Assembly (NCBI RefSeq): GCF_006094435.1
Contig: NZ_CP034783.1
Coordinates: 208,501 to 272,500 of the forward strand
DNA length: 64,000 nt
Source: Pseudomonas sp. MPC6
GTDB taxonomy: Bacteria > Pseudomonadota > Gammaproteobacteria > Pseudomonadales > Pseudomonadaceae
Direction: 5' to 3'
Part shown: positions 34,939 to 43,060 of the stretch, one piece after another
How positions within the stretch are numbered: position 1 is the first letter of the stretch
How the letters are laid out: every line of letters starts with the position of its first letter
Program-made: the position numbers and the translations under genes
Notes under the pieces: model-generated
What the model saw: only the letters and a program-made list of their open reading frames with translations
What the model was told of the DNA's origin: nothing
The model's database searches: none

Positions 34939-35156
34939 CACCCGCGATAGGGATTGATCGAGCGATCGAAGGGCAAATCCGGCGAGTTGTTACGGGTGAT
35001 GATGGTTTTCGCCGTCTCGATCCGCACCTCCGTGCCTTGGGTCATCGGCGCTTCCTGATACCAGCCGTCATCTTCGGCCACCGAACGGCTCGGGGCGAAG
35101 CGGTTGTGCGGGTTGGTGGCGGTGCCGCGACCGCGCGGGGGAAGAGGGATGGACAT
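34926..35156 (-). pseudogene. Split radical SAM (SPL/PA0069-type) gene, N-terminal part
   Basis: First 76 residues of the radical SAM protein (MSIPLPPRGRGTATNPHNRF ... INPYRGCEHG), ending at a TGA created by the insertion. It holds only the first cysteine (C73) of the Fe-S motif, so any product would be inactive. The start is at 35156 with AGAGG seven bases before it, and a LexA box lies directly upstream. Intact homologues (called DNA repair photolyase-like, or PA0069 family) are about 350 residues long. The gene follows the gluconate dehydrogenase-like operon on the same strand by 71 bases. Confidence 0.9.
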
Positions 35157-35162
35157 GAAAAC

Positions 35163-35196
35163 GCCTCTATACTGTTTTTATATACAGTATAGAGGC
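35163..35196. promoter_or_regulatory. LexA (SOS) box within a 34-bp perfect palindrome
   Basis: CTGT-TTTTATAT-ACAG (35172-35187) matches the SOS consensus CTGT-N8-ACAG. It is flanked by further symmetry, giving perfect 13-base arms GCCTCTATACTGT / ACAGTATAGAGGC. It ends 6 bases before the start codon of the split radical SAM gene, and the likely ribosome site AGAGG is part of the palindrome. A TATAAA-like -10 falls inside. LexA binding should repress the gene until DNA damage. Confidence 0.85.
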
Positions 35197-35226
35197 GCTG
35201 TTGATCTGGCTAGTGCCGCTGGGCAG

Positions 35227-36531
35227 TCAGTTCTTTTGGGTCGCTTGCCCCAGGTCGTCGCCCGACGTGGTCTTCATATCATTCGAGCGCAGGTCCGCCA
35301 CTTCGCTCGCCTTGACCGGTGAGCCACCGTTGCCCCAGCTGCTGCGGATGAAACTGACCACGTCCGCCACTTCCTGATCCGACAAGCGCCAGGCGAACCC
35401 GGGCATCGTAAAGGTCGAGGGTGCGCCATGGGTTGCAGGCACCGTGTCGCCCTTGAGCACGATGTGAATCAGCGACGTGGCATCGTCCGACTGCAATACC
35501 GGGTTGCCCGCCAACGCCGGGAATACGCGGGTGTAGCCATGGCCATCGGTACGATGGCAGGCCGCGCAGTTGTCGATGTACACCGCCGCGCCAGGCTTGC
35601 TGTCGTCACCGTTCCACAGCGCCTGGGCGACCTGCTTGTCGTACTGATGCGGCTGATCGTCAGGGTCTTTTGCCGGCAAGGACTTGAGATAGCGGGCTAT
35701 CGCGGTCAGATCGTTATCGGTCATGTACTGCATGCTGTGCGTCACCACATCACTCATGCCGCCAAACACCGCGCTGCGATCGCTGCGACCGGTCTTGAGG
35801 AACTGCACCAGTTGCTCTTCGCTCCAACTGCCGAGACCGTCTTTGTGATCGCCCCGCAGACTTTTCGCGATCCAGCCTTCAAGGGGCGCGCTGCCTGCAA
35901 GAAACGCGCTGCCTTGCCCGGCATCCAGGGCTTTTTCCTGCATGGTCAGGGCACGCGGCGTATGGCACGCGCCGCAATGTCCGAGGCCTTCCACCAGATA
36001 CGCCCCGCGACTGACCACGGCATCTGCGCCAGGGGTGGCGTTATGCTCCTCGACGGCCGGGGCAAACATCCAGCGCCAGCCGGCAAGCGGCCAGCGCATG
36101 CTCAAGGGCCAGGGGATGTCGCTGTCCTTGTTTTCCTGGGCCACGGGCACCACGCCTTTCATGAAATAGGCGTACAACGCCTGCATGTCGGTTTCGCTGA
36201 CGCGTGCGTAGGACGGATACGGCATGGCCGGGTACAGCGTACTGCCGTTTTTGACGACGCCATGGCGGACTGCTTTATCGAAGTCCTCGAAGCTATAGTC
36301 ACCGAGTCCGGTTTTATCCGGGGTGATATTGGTGGAATAGATCGTCCCGATCGGTGTTTCCATCGGCAGGCCGCCGGCGAAGGGTTTGCCGTCCTTGGCG
36401 GTGTGGCAGGCCACGCAGTCGCCGGCACGGGCAAGGTACTCGCCCTGCTTGATCAGGTTTTGATCAGCGTCTGCAGCGTTGATCGAGCCGCAAACGAGCA
36501 GCGCCAGCGTAGCGATAACTACTGATTTCAT
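35227..36531 (-). CDS. Triheme cytochrome c subunit of a gluconate-2-dehydrogenase-like complex
   Basis: A 434-residue exported protein with three heme c sites: C39-V-A-C-H43, C-G-A-C-H near residue 187 (GHCGACHTPR) and C-A-A-C-H near residue 329 (DNCAACHRTDG). This three-heme layout is that of the membrane cytochrome subunit of gluconate, alcohol and sorbitol dehydrogenases, which pass electrons to ubiquinone. I use the ATG at 36531 (MKSVVIATLALL) because AAGGAG is eight bases before it; ATG 36537 is too close. It is the third gene of the operon after the subunit 3 and flavoprotein genes. Confidence 0.9.
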   Translation of the reverse strand: MKSVVIATLALLVCGSINAADADQNLIKQGEYLARAGDCVACHTAKDGKPFAGGLPMETPIGTIYSTNITPDKTGLGDYSFEDFDKAVRHGVVKNGSTLYPAMPYPSYARVSETDMQALYAYFMKGVVPVAQENKDSDIPWPLSMRWPLAGWRWMFAPAVEEHNATPGADAVVSRGAYLVEGLGHCGACHTPRALTMQEKALDAGQGSAFLAGSAPLEGWIAKSLRGDHKDGLGSWSEEQLVQFLKTGRSDRSAVFGGMSDVVTHSMQYMTDNDLTAIARYLKSLPAKDPDDQPHQYDKQVAQALWNGDDSKPGAAVYIDNCAACHRTDGHGYTRVFPALAGNPVLQSDDATSLIHIVLKGDTVPATHGAPSTFTMPGFAWRLSDQEVADVVSFIRSSWGNGGSPVKASEVADLRSNDMKTTSGDDLGQATQKN

Positions 36532-36543
36532 GGTCATCGCTCC

Positions 36544-38328
36544 TTAAGCCTGAACCAACGGGCCGGGGTTTTTCAGGTACTGCTCGCGGATCGCCCGGGC
36601 CGACCAGTAGGTCAATGCAGCCACCAGGCCAGTTGGGTTGTAGCCCAGACCTTGGGGGAAAGCCGAGGCGCCAGGCACGAACACGTTGTGCACGTCCCAA
36701 CTCTGCAAGTAACGGTTCAGGGCGCTGGTTTTCGGGTCGGTGCCCATGATCGCGCCACCGTTGAGGTGGGTGGTCTGGTAAGACGCGGTGTTGAAATGGT
36801 CGCCGACTTTTTTACCGATCACGGCAATGGCCTTGGGCCCCATCGCTTCGGCGATCTTGCCCATTTTCTCGACCATGAAGCGGTTCATCTTGATGTCGTT
36901 TTCCTGCCAGTCGAAGGTCATCCGTAGCAGCGGCAAGCCGTAGGCATCGCGGTACACCGGGTCCAGATCGAGGTAATTGCCGCGGTAGGACTGGTGCGCT
37001 CCGTGGGCGTCCATCGACACTTGATGGGTGTAGTAATCGGCGGTGGCGCGTTTCCAGGCACTGCCCCAGGCCGGGGTGCCCGGCGGATTGGAGGTCCCGG
37101 CGATCGGTCGGCTGCCGGCCTGGTTGACCCACATCGGCGAGCCGCCGACGAAGCCGTGAGGCCCGTGATCGAAGTTGTCGGCGTTGAAGTCGTCCACCGC
37201 CACGCCATTACCACCGGCGCCGATAAAATTGTTGGTGTGGGTGTCCTTGTCGAAGAACGCCTTGATCGTGGCCATGTTCTGGTAGGCGAAGTTCTTGCCA
37301 ATGACCCCTTCGCCGCTGATGGGGTCGTAGGGCTTGCCGATGCCGGAAAGCAGCATCAGCCGCACGTTATGGAACTGGAAGGCGCCGAGGATCACCAGGT
37401 CCGCCGGCTGTTCGATCTCCCGGCCCTGACCGTCGACATAGGTCACGCCGGTGGCTTTGGTCTTGGTGCTGTCGAGGTTGACCCGCAGCACGTGGGAATT
37501 GGGCCGCAACTCGAAATTCGGCAACGGCTTGAGGGCCGGCAAAATATTCACGTTCGGCGATGCCTTGGAGTACATGTAGCAAACGTAACCGCTGCAAAAA
37601 CCGCAGAAGTTGCACGGCCCCATTTGCGCGCCGTAAGGGTTGGTGTAGGGGCCCGAAGTATTCGCTGACGGCAGGTTGTAGGGTTTGTAGCCCACTGCGG
37701 TGGCCGCTTTCTGGAACAGCTGTGCGGAAACAGTGTTCTTCTGCGATTCCAGCGGGAAATGATTGGAGCGATCCGGGGCATACGGGTTACCGCCCTTGCC
37801 TTCACCGACCCGTTGACCGTTCACCGTCCAGGCCTGACCCGAGGTGCCGAAGACTTTCTCGGCATAATCGAAAAATGGTTCCAGCTCTTCATAGCTGACG
37901 CCGAAGTCCTGGATGGTCATGTCCTTGGGAATGAAGTTTTTGCCGTAGCGTTCTTCATAGTGGCTGCGCATACGCAACTCGATCGGGTCGACCCGAAAGT
38001 GCACGCCGGACCAGTGCAGACCGGCACCGCCCACACCGTTACCGGGCAGGAAGGCGCCCAGTTGGCGGTTCGGCAGCGCAATGTCGTTCACGCTATGGCG
38101 AATGGTGACGGTTTCCTTGGAAATGTCCTGGAAGAGTTTTTTACGAACGCTGTAGGTAAGTTCGTCGATCACCTGAGGATAATTACCGTCGGGATAGGTG
38201 TCCTGCATGGGGCCGCGCTCCAGTGCCAGCACATTGAGGCCGGCTTCCGTCAGCTCCTTGGCCATGATCGCGCCTGTCCAGCCAAAACCGACGATCACTG
38301 CGTCGACCTTCTTCATTACCGTTGCCAT
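36544..38328 (-). CDS. GMC-type flavoprotein subunit of a gluconate-2-dehydrogenase-like complex
   Basis: FAD-dependent dehydrogenase subunit, 594 residues. The dinucleotide-binding motif G-F-G-W-T-G lies near the N-terminus (DAVIVGFGWTGAIMAKEL), and a C-terminal GMC segment with NPTGLVAALTYWSARAI is present. The Cys-rich stretch GPCNFCGFCSGYVC is of the kind proposed to bind a 3Fe-4S cluster in the related FAD-glucose dehydrogenases. It probably oxidises gluconate to 2-ketogluconate on the periplasmic face; other sugar acids cannot be excluded. It follows the subunit 3 gene with a 2-base gap and precedes the cytochrome gene. Confidence 0.9.
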   Translation of the reverse strand: MATVMKKVDAVIVGFGWTGAIMAKELTEAGLNVLALERGPMQDTYPDGNYPQVIDELTYSVRKKLFQDISKETVTIRHSVNDIALPNRQLGAFLPGNGVGGAGLHWSGVHFRVDPIELRMRSHYEERYGKNFIPKDMTIQDFGVSYEELEPFFDYAEKVFGTSGQAWTVNGQRVGEGKGGNPYAPDRSNHFPLESQKNTVSAQLFQKAATAVGYKPYNLPSANTSGPYTNPYGAQMGPCNFCGFCSGYVCYMYSKASPNVNILPALKPLPNFELRPNSHVLRVNLDSTKTKATGVTYVDGQGREIEQPADLVILGAFQFHNVRLMLLSGIGKPYDPISGEGVIGKNFAYQNMATIKAFFDKDTHTNNFIGAGGNGVAVDDFNADNFDHGPHGFVGGSPMWVNQAGSRPIAGTSNPPGTPAWGSAWKRATADYYTHQVSMDAHGAHQSYRGNYLDLDPVYRDAYGLPLLRMTFDWQENDIKMNRFMVEKMGKIAEAMGPKAIAVIGKKVGDHFNTASYQTTHLNGGAIMGTDPKTSALNRYLQSWDVHNVFVPGASAFPQGLGYNPTGLVAALTYWSARAIREQYLKNPGPLVQA

Positions 38329-38330
38329 GC

Positions 38331-39071
38331 TCACGCCCTCTCGCCGCGAATTGAAACTGCCGGAAAGGGGTATTGCTCGTTGCGTTCCACCCAATCCATG
38401 AAATCGGCGCGGGCGCCTGGAAAACCAATCATGGTCCAGCCGACCATGCCTTTATTGCCGCCATGGATCGGGTCGCAGAAGAACCCTTCCTTGGTGTTTT
38501 GCAGCAGCAGGTTGAAAAATATCTTGGCCGGGACACTGTCGAACTGAGGTTTGCCTGCCTCCAATTGCTTGAGCAAATCCTCTCGGGTAGCGCTGTCTTG
38601 CTCGGCAAATACTTTACCGTTGAGCGCTTTCGCCCAGGCATCCGTCGCGGCGATGCCCAAGCGATAGATGTCTTTGGGCACCAGTTTGCTCTGCCAGCCC
38701 ATTTCCGGCGCGGCGTCTGCATTAAACGGCCCTTGCATGAACCACAACGCGCCTGCGGCGTAGGGAGTGTTCATCTGGCGGTCGATGTATTCAGGCACTC
38801 CGGCTTCCAGCGCACCGGGGCCTTGGGCATCGTTCGGGATCAAGTGAGCAACGGCAGACTTGATGAATGCCCACTCTTCAACGGTGAAATACCCGGGTTC
38901 ATACGCCGTGGTGCTGGCGGTCGGCTTGGCGGGGCTGGCGGGCGCCGCTTCAGGCGCAGCCATCAGGACCGTGCTGCCCAAACCGGTGCTGGCGACGGTG
39001 ACCACCGGGATCAAGGTCAGGGATTTGCGTAAAAATTCACGCCGCGGGTTGTCTCGATCTTGATCAGACAT
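38331..39071 (-). CDS. Gluconate 2-dehydrogenase subunit 3 family protein
   Basis: A 246-residue small subunit with a twin-arginine signal: PRREFLRKS (R10, R11) followed by a hydrophobic stretch. It is exported folded, and in this family carries the flavoprotein, which lacks its own signal, across the membrane as a hitchhiker. Family segments include HLIPNDAQGPGALEAGVPEYID and GFFCDPIHGGNKGMVGW. First gene of the operon subunit 3 - flavoprotein - cytochrome c. Confidence 0.9.
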   Translation of the reverse strand: MSDQDRDNPRREFLRKSLTLIPVVTVASTGLGSTVLMAAPEAAPASPAKPTASTTAYEPGYFTVEEWAFIKSAVAHLIPNDAQGPGALEAGVPEYIDRQMNTPYAAGALWFMQGPFNADAAPEMGWQSKLVPKDIYRLGIAATDAWAKALNGKVFAEQDSATREDLLKQLEAGKPQFDSVPAKIFFNLLLQNTKEGFFCDPIHGGNKGMVGWTMIGFPGARADFMDWVERNEQYPFPAVSIRGERA

Positions 39072-39269
39072 GGGGGCACCTCATCAGGCAATAATGGTTG
39101 TCAGCCGTTTCGTGGAACGACTTTGGTTTTGGCAGCAATGCGGGTCGTGGAAGACCGGGGACAGGCGACTGCAAAATCTGGAAACAAATGATAGCAGGCT
39201 AAGTATCAAGTTGAATCGATTCAGCAAAAAACTTGGGCGTGCAGCGCGGGGAGAGGGTGGTTGCTGGAG

Positions 39270-39309
39270 GCCCCCTTCCACCCCGTAAAAGGCTGGAAGG
39301 GGGCTTTTT
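39270..39309. terminator. Strong bidirectional-looking terminator
   Basis: An 11-bp stem GCCCCCTTCCA / TGGAAGGGGGC with a 13-base loop, followed by T5 on the plus strand and close to an A-rich loop. It lies just downstream (plus sense) of gene-free sequence and upstream of the YheV-like gene on the minus strand, so it most likely ends the minus-strand prlC-yheV unit or blocks plus-strand readthrough. Confidence 0.75.
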
Positions 39310-39310
39310 C

Positions 39311-39598
39311 TCAGTGTTGCTCGTCAGGCTTTTTCTTCAGCTTGGGGTTCGGAAAAAACTGCACGGCCTGAACCTTGGCGTCCGGCACCTTCAGCGCCGA
39401 GGTGTTGACCCTTGTGCCCAATTCCTTGGGCACTGACAGACCCTGTTCATTCAGCGTGTCCGAATAACCGCAGGCCACGCACTCGCGATGCGGGACCTGG
39501 TCTTCGGTCCACATCATCAACTTGTCCGGCTCGCTGCAAGCCGGGCAGACCGCCCCGGCGATAAAGCGTCTTTTGGTAATCACAGGTCCCTCACTCAT
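39311..39598 (-). CDS. YheV family putative zinc-ribbon protein
   Basis: A 95-residue protein with two Cys pairs, CPAC near residue 18 and CVAC near residue 40, as expected for a zinc ribbon. The residue after the second pair, GYSDTLNEQG, and the position immediately after prlC (4-base overlap of start and stop) match the YheV family of gamma-proteobacteria. Its role is unknown. Confidence 0.88.
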   Translation of the reverse strand: MSEGPVITKRRFIAGAVCPACSEPDKLMMWTEDQVPHRECVACGYSDTLNEQGLSVPKELGTRVNTSALKVPDAKVQAVQFFPNPKLKKKPDEQH

Positions 39599-41646
39599 GC
39601 GGCCGCGACCTCACTCAGGCCGCTATGGCGCAAGAGTGCGTCAATCGACGGTGGCCGTCCCCGGAAGTCGACGAACAGCACCATCGGTTCCTGGGAACCG
39701 CCGCGCGCCAGGATCGCCTCGCGGAACGCGCGACCGGTGGCGGCATTGAGCACGCCGTCTTCTTCGAATTTCGAGAAAGCATCCGCCGACAGCACTTCCG
39801 CCCATTTGTAGCTGTAGTAGCCCGCCGCGTAACCGCCGGCGAAGATATGCGCAAAGCTGTTGGGGAACCGGTTGTAGGCCGGCGGCCGCATGACCGAGAC
39901 CTCGTCGCGCACGCCTTCGAGCACTTGCAGCACGCTGCGGCCGTCGCCGTGGGTGGCATGCAGTTCGAAGTCGAACAGCGAGAATTCCAGCTGGCGAACC
40001 ATCATCAGGCCGGACTGGAAGTTCTTCGCCGCGAGCATCTTTTCCAGCAGGTCCTGAGGCAGCGGCTCGCCGGTTTCGTAATGACCGGAGATCAGCGCCA
40101 GGCCTTCCGGCTCCCAGCACCAGTTCTCCATGAACTGGCTTGGCAACTCGACCGCATCCCAGGCTACGCCGTTGATGCCGGATACGCCGGCATGCTCGAC
40201 GCGGGTCAGCAGGTGATGCAGGCCGTGACCGAATTCGTGGAACAGCGTCGTCACCTCATCGTGGGTCAGCAGCGCTGGCTTGCCGCTGTCGGCCGGGGTG
40301 AAGTTGCACACCAGGTTGGCCACCGGGCTCTGGAGGATGCCTTGGGCGGTGCGGCGACGATCACGGGCGCCGTCCATCCAGGCACCGCCGCGCTTGTTGG
40401 CGCGGGCGTAGAGGTCAAAGAAGAAGCGACCGACGTGCTGGCCGTTTTCCTTGATTTCGAACAGGCGAACATCCGGGTGCCAGGTGTCGAAGCCTTTCTG
40501 CTCGGCGATTTCGATGCCATACAGACGCTGGACGATGGCGAACAGACCGCCCAGCACCTTGTCGATCGGGAAGTAGGCACGAAGGGCTTCCTGGGCAACG
40601 CTGTAGCGCTGCTCGCGAAGTTTTTCACCGTAGAAACCGCTGTCCCAGCTTTGCAGGTCCGGGCAGCCTTGTTCGGCGGCATAAGCTTTGAGCTGTTGCA
40701 GATCCTGGGCGGCGAACGGCTTGCTGCGCTTGGCCAGATCGCGCAGGAAACTGATGACCTGGTCGCTGGATTCGGCCATTTTGGTGGCCAGGCTCAACTC
40801 CGAAAAGCTGGCGAAACCCAGGAGTCTGGCCAGTTCCTGGCGCAGGTCGAGGATTTCTTCCATGACCGGGCCGTTATCGTTCTGACCGGCATTCGGGCCT
40901 TGGTCCGACGCACGGGTGCAGTAGGCGGCGTAGACTTCTTCGCGCAGGGCACGGTCCTTGGCGTAGGTCATCACTGCGTAGTAGCTTGGGAATTCCAGGG
41001 TGATCAACCAGCCATTCAGGTCTTTGGCCTGGGCTGCTGCGGCCATTTGTGCCTTGGCCGAATCGGTCAGGCCGTCGAGGGTGGCTTCGTCAGTGACGTG
41101 CCTGGTCCAGGCCTGTGTGGCGTCGAGCAACTGGTTGGAGAAGCGGCTGCCCAGCTCCGACAATTTGCTCTGCACTTCGGCATAACGCTTTTGTTCGGCT
41201 TCCGGCAGGTCGATACCCGACAGGCGGAAGTCACGCAGGGAGTGTTCCAGAATGGTTTTCTGCGCCACATCGAAACCGGCGGCTGCCGGGCTGTTGGCGA
41301 GCGCTTCGAAGGCCTCGAACAACTCGCGATTCTGGCCCAGCTCGGTGGAGTAGGCGCTCAAGGCGGGCAGGCAGGACTCGTAGGCTTCACGCAGTTCGGC
41401 GCTGTTGCACACCGCATTCAGGTGGCTGACCGGGCTCCAGGCCGCGCCGAGGCGATCGTTGAGTTCGTCCATGGCCAGCACCAGGCCGGCCCAGGTCGGT
41501 TGTTTGCCCTCGGCTTTGAGGATCTCGACAATGGCGGCGCGGTTGTCAGCCAGGATCTGTTCAATGGCCGGTTGCACGTGCTCGGCACGGATCGCCGAGA
41601 ACGGCGGCAGGTCGTAGGACTGCAAAAGAGGGTTGTTCACGCTCAC
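39595..41646 (-). CDS. prlC: Oligopeptidase A (M3 metallopeptidase)
   Basis: Cytoplasmic zinc peptidase of 683 residues that degrades short peptides, including cleaved signal peptides. The zinc motif is HEFGHGLHHLL (HExxH), with the downstream Glu in the NWCWEPE segment. I choose GTG 41646 (VSVNNPLLQSYDLPPF) with AAGGTG upstream; longer in-frame sequence to 41685 is not family-like. The stop overlaps the start of the YheV-like gene. It is divergent from the gamma-carbonic anhydrase-like gene. Confidence 0.95.
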   Translation of the reverse strand: MSVNNPLLQSYDLPPFSAIRAEHVQPAIEQILADNRAAIVEILKAEGKQPTWAGLVLAMDELNDRLGAAWSPVSHLNAVCNSAELREAYESCLPALSAYSTELGQNRELFEAFEALANSPAAAGFDVAQKTILEHSLRDFRLSGIDLPEAEQKRYAEVQSKLSELGSRFSNQLLDATQAWTRHVTDEATLDGLTDSAKAQMAAAAQAKDLNGWLITLEFPSYYAVMTYAKDRALREEVYAAYCTRASDQGPNAGQNDNGPVMEEILDLRQELARLLGFASFSELSLATKMAESSDQVISFLRDLAKRSKPFAAQDLQQLKAYAAEQGCPDLQSWDSGFYGEKLREQRYSVAQEALRAYFPIDKVLGGLFAIVQRLYGIEIAEQKGFDTWHPDVRLFEIKENGQHVGRFFFDLYARANKRGGAWMDGARDRRRTAQGILQSPVANLVCNFTPADSGKPALLTHDEVTTLFHEFGHGLHHLLTRVEHAGVSGINGVAWDAVELPSQFMENWCWEPEGLALISGHYETGEPLPQDLLEKMLAAKNFQSGLMMVRQLEFSLFDFELHATHGDGRSVLQVLEGVRDEVSVMRPPAYNRFPNSFAHIFAGGYAAGYYSYKWAEVLSADAFSKFEEDGVLNAATGRAFREAILARGGSQEPMVLFVDFRGRPPSIDALLRHSGLSEVAAA

Positions 41647-41747
41647 GGTTGGCACCTTGGCTGGAAGAAACGCTGGAAGAAACATTGACCCATCTTAATT
41701 ACAATCGACGTCGACCGCAGCTATCAGCAAAAGAGAGAGAGCCTATC

Positions 41748-42293
41748 GTGACCCTTCGCAAGTATCAGAACCACGCACCGCTGCTCGGCAAAGGCGCTTT
41801 TGTCGACTGCTCGGCAGTGGTGATCGGCGACGTTGAAATCGGCGACGACAGCTCGGTCTGGCCGCTGACGGTGATCCGTGGCGACATGCAGCGCATCCGT
41901 GTGGGGGCGCGCACCAGCGTCCAGGATGGCTGCGTGCTGCACATCACCCATGCCGGCCCGTTCAATCCCGATGGCTTCCCGTTGCTGATCGGCGATGACG
42001 TGACCATCGCGCATAAAGTCATGCTGCACGGTTGCACCGTGGGCAGCCGGGTTCTGATCGGCATGGGCAGCATCGTGATGGATGGCGCGGTGGTGGAGGA
42101 TGACGTGATCATCGGCGCCGGCAGCCTGGTACCGCCCGGCAAGCGCCTGGAAAGCGGTTTCCTCTACGTGGGCAGCCCGGTCAAACAGATCCGTACGCTG
42201 ACCGACAAGGAAAAAGCCTTTTTCACCTACAGCGCGGCGAATTACGTAAAGCTCAAGGATTTGCATCTGGCCGAAGGCTACGACCAGATCTAG
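41748..42293 (+). CDS. Gamma-carbonic anhydrase-like hexapeptide-repeat protein
   Basis: A 181-residue left-handed beta-helix protein (GTG start, VTLRKYQNHAP). Hexapeptide repeats cover about residues 15-140, for example IGDDSSVWPLTVIRGDM and IGDDVTIAHKVMLHGC, with the His positions (HITHAG, AHKVMLHG) expected for the metal site of the YrdA/gamma-CA group. Whether it is an active anhydrase is uncertain, as for most YrdA-type proteins. The frame is open upstream to 41649 inside the prlC promoter region, which is rejected. Confidence 0.88.
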   Translation: MTLRKYQNHAPLLGKGAFVDCSAVVIGDVEIGDDSSVWPLTVIRGDMQRIRVGARTSVQDGCVLHITHAGPFNPDGFPLLIGDDVTIAHKVMLHGCTVGSRVLIGMGSIVMDGAVVEDDVIIGAGSLVPPGKRLESGFLYVGSPVKQIRTLTDKEKAFFTYSAANYVKLKDLHLAEGYDQI

Positions 42294-42337
42294 GCGCCTG
42301 TTAACGGAAAGCGTCCCGCTATTGCTCAGGAATTTTC

Positions 42338-42988
42338 ATGCATTATCAAACCGTTTTATTCGACCTCGATGGCACCCTGACCGATCCGCGCGAGGGCATT
42401 ACCCGTTCGATCCAGTTTGCCCTGAGCAAATTGGGGGTCGATGAACCCGATCTGACCAAGCTCGAACACTTTATCGGCCCGCCGTTGTTGCAGGCGTTCA
42501 TGCAGTTCTACGACTTCGACGAGCCCAGAGCCTGGGAAGCGGTCAACTTCTACCGCGAGCGCTTCAAGGTCACCGGCCTTTACGAGAACCGGGTCTTCGA
42601 CGGCGTCACGCCGTTGTTGGAAACCCTCGGCGGGCAAGGGCGACAGCTGTACATCGCGACTTCCAAACCCTGGATCTTCGCCCGGGAAATCGCCAGGCAC
42701 TTCGACTTTGCAAAACACTTCAAGGCGATCTACGGCAGCGAACTGGACGGGACCCGTACCAATAAAGTCGAGCTGATCGCCCATCTGATGGCCGAAGAAG
42801 GCCTGGACCCGAGCACCACCTTGATGATCGGCGATCGTAAACACGACCTGATCGGCGCTCGGAGCAATGGGCTGGATGCCGCGGCGGTGGGCTACGGTTT
42901 TGGTAGCCGTGAAGAGCTGAGCGCAGAAGCGCCGACCTATCACTTTGAGACGCTGGCTGAGTTGCATCAGGCGTTTTTGCAGCGGTAG
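42338..42988 (+). CDS. HAD-superfamily phosphatase (phosphoglycolate phosphatase-like)
   Basis: A 216-residue HAD hydrolase with motif I D9-L-D11-G-T-L-T, motif II Thr/Ser in YIATSKP, and motif IV in MIGDRKHDLIGARSNG. A cap domain lies between about 15 and 90. It resembles PgpB/Gph-type enzymes; the physiological phosphoester cannot be read from sequence. It lies 44 bases after the gamma-CA-like gene, so the two may be cotranscribed. Confidence 0.88.
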   Translation: MHYQTVLFDLDGTLTDPREGITRSIQFALSKLGVDEPDLTKLEHFIGPPLLQAFMQFYDFDEPRAWEAVNFYRERFKVTGLYENRVFDGVTPLLETLGGQGRQLYIATSKPWIFAREIARHFDFAKHFKAIYGSELDGTRTNKVELIAHLMAEEGLDPSTTLMIGDRKHDLIGARSNGLDAAAVGYGFGSREELSAEAPTYHFETLAELHQAFLQR

Positions 42989-42995
42989 TTAAATT

Positions 42996-43024
42996 GCCTT
43001 CGCCGGCAAGCCGGCTCCCACAGG
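42996..43024. repeat. Single REP unit
   Basis: GCCTTCGCCGGCAAGCCGGCTC followed by CCACAGG, with a GCCGGC-type internal palindrome. It lies between the convergent HAD and aminopeptidase genes. No partner unit was found nearby. Confidence 0.75.
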
Positions 43025-43060
43025 GTTTGGTCCGGGCGGCGTTCCGACGAAGAGGCCCTA

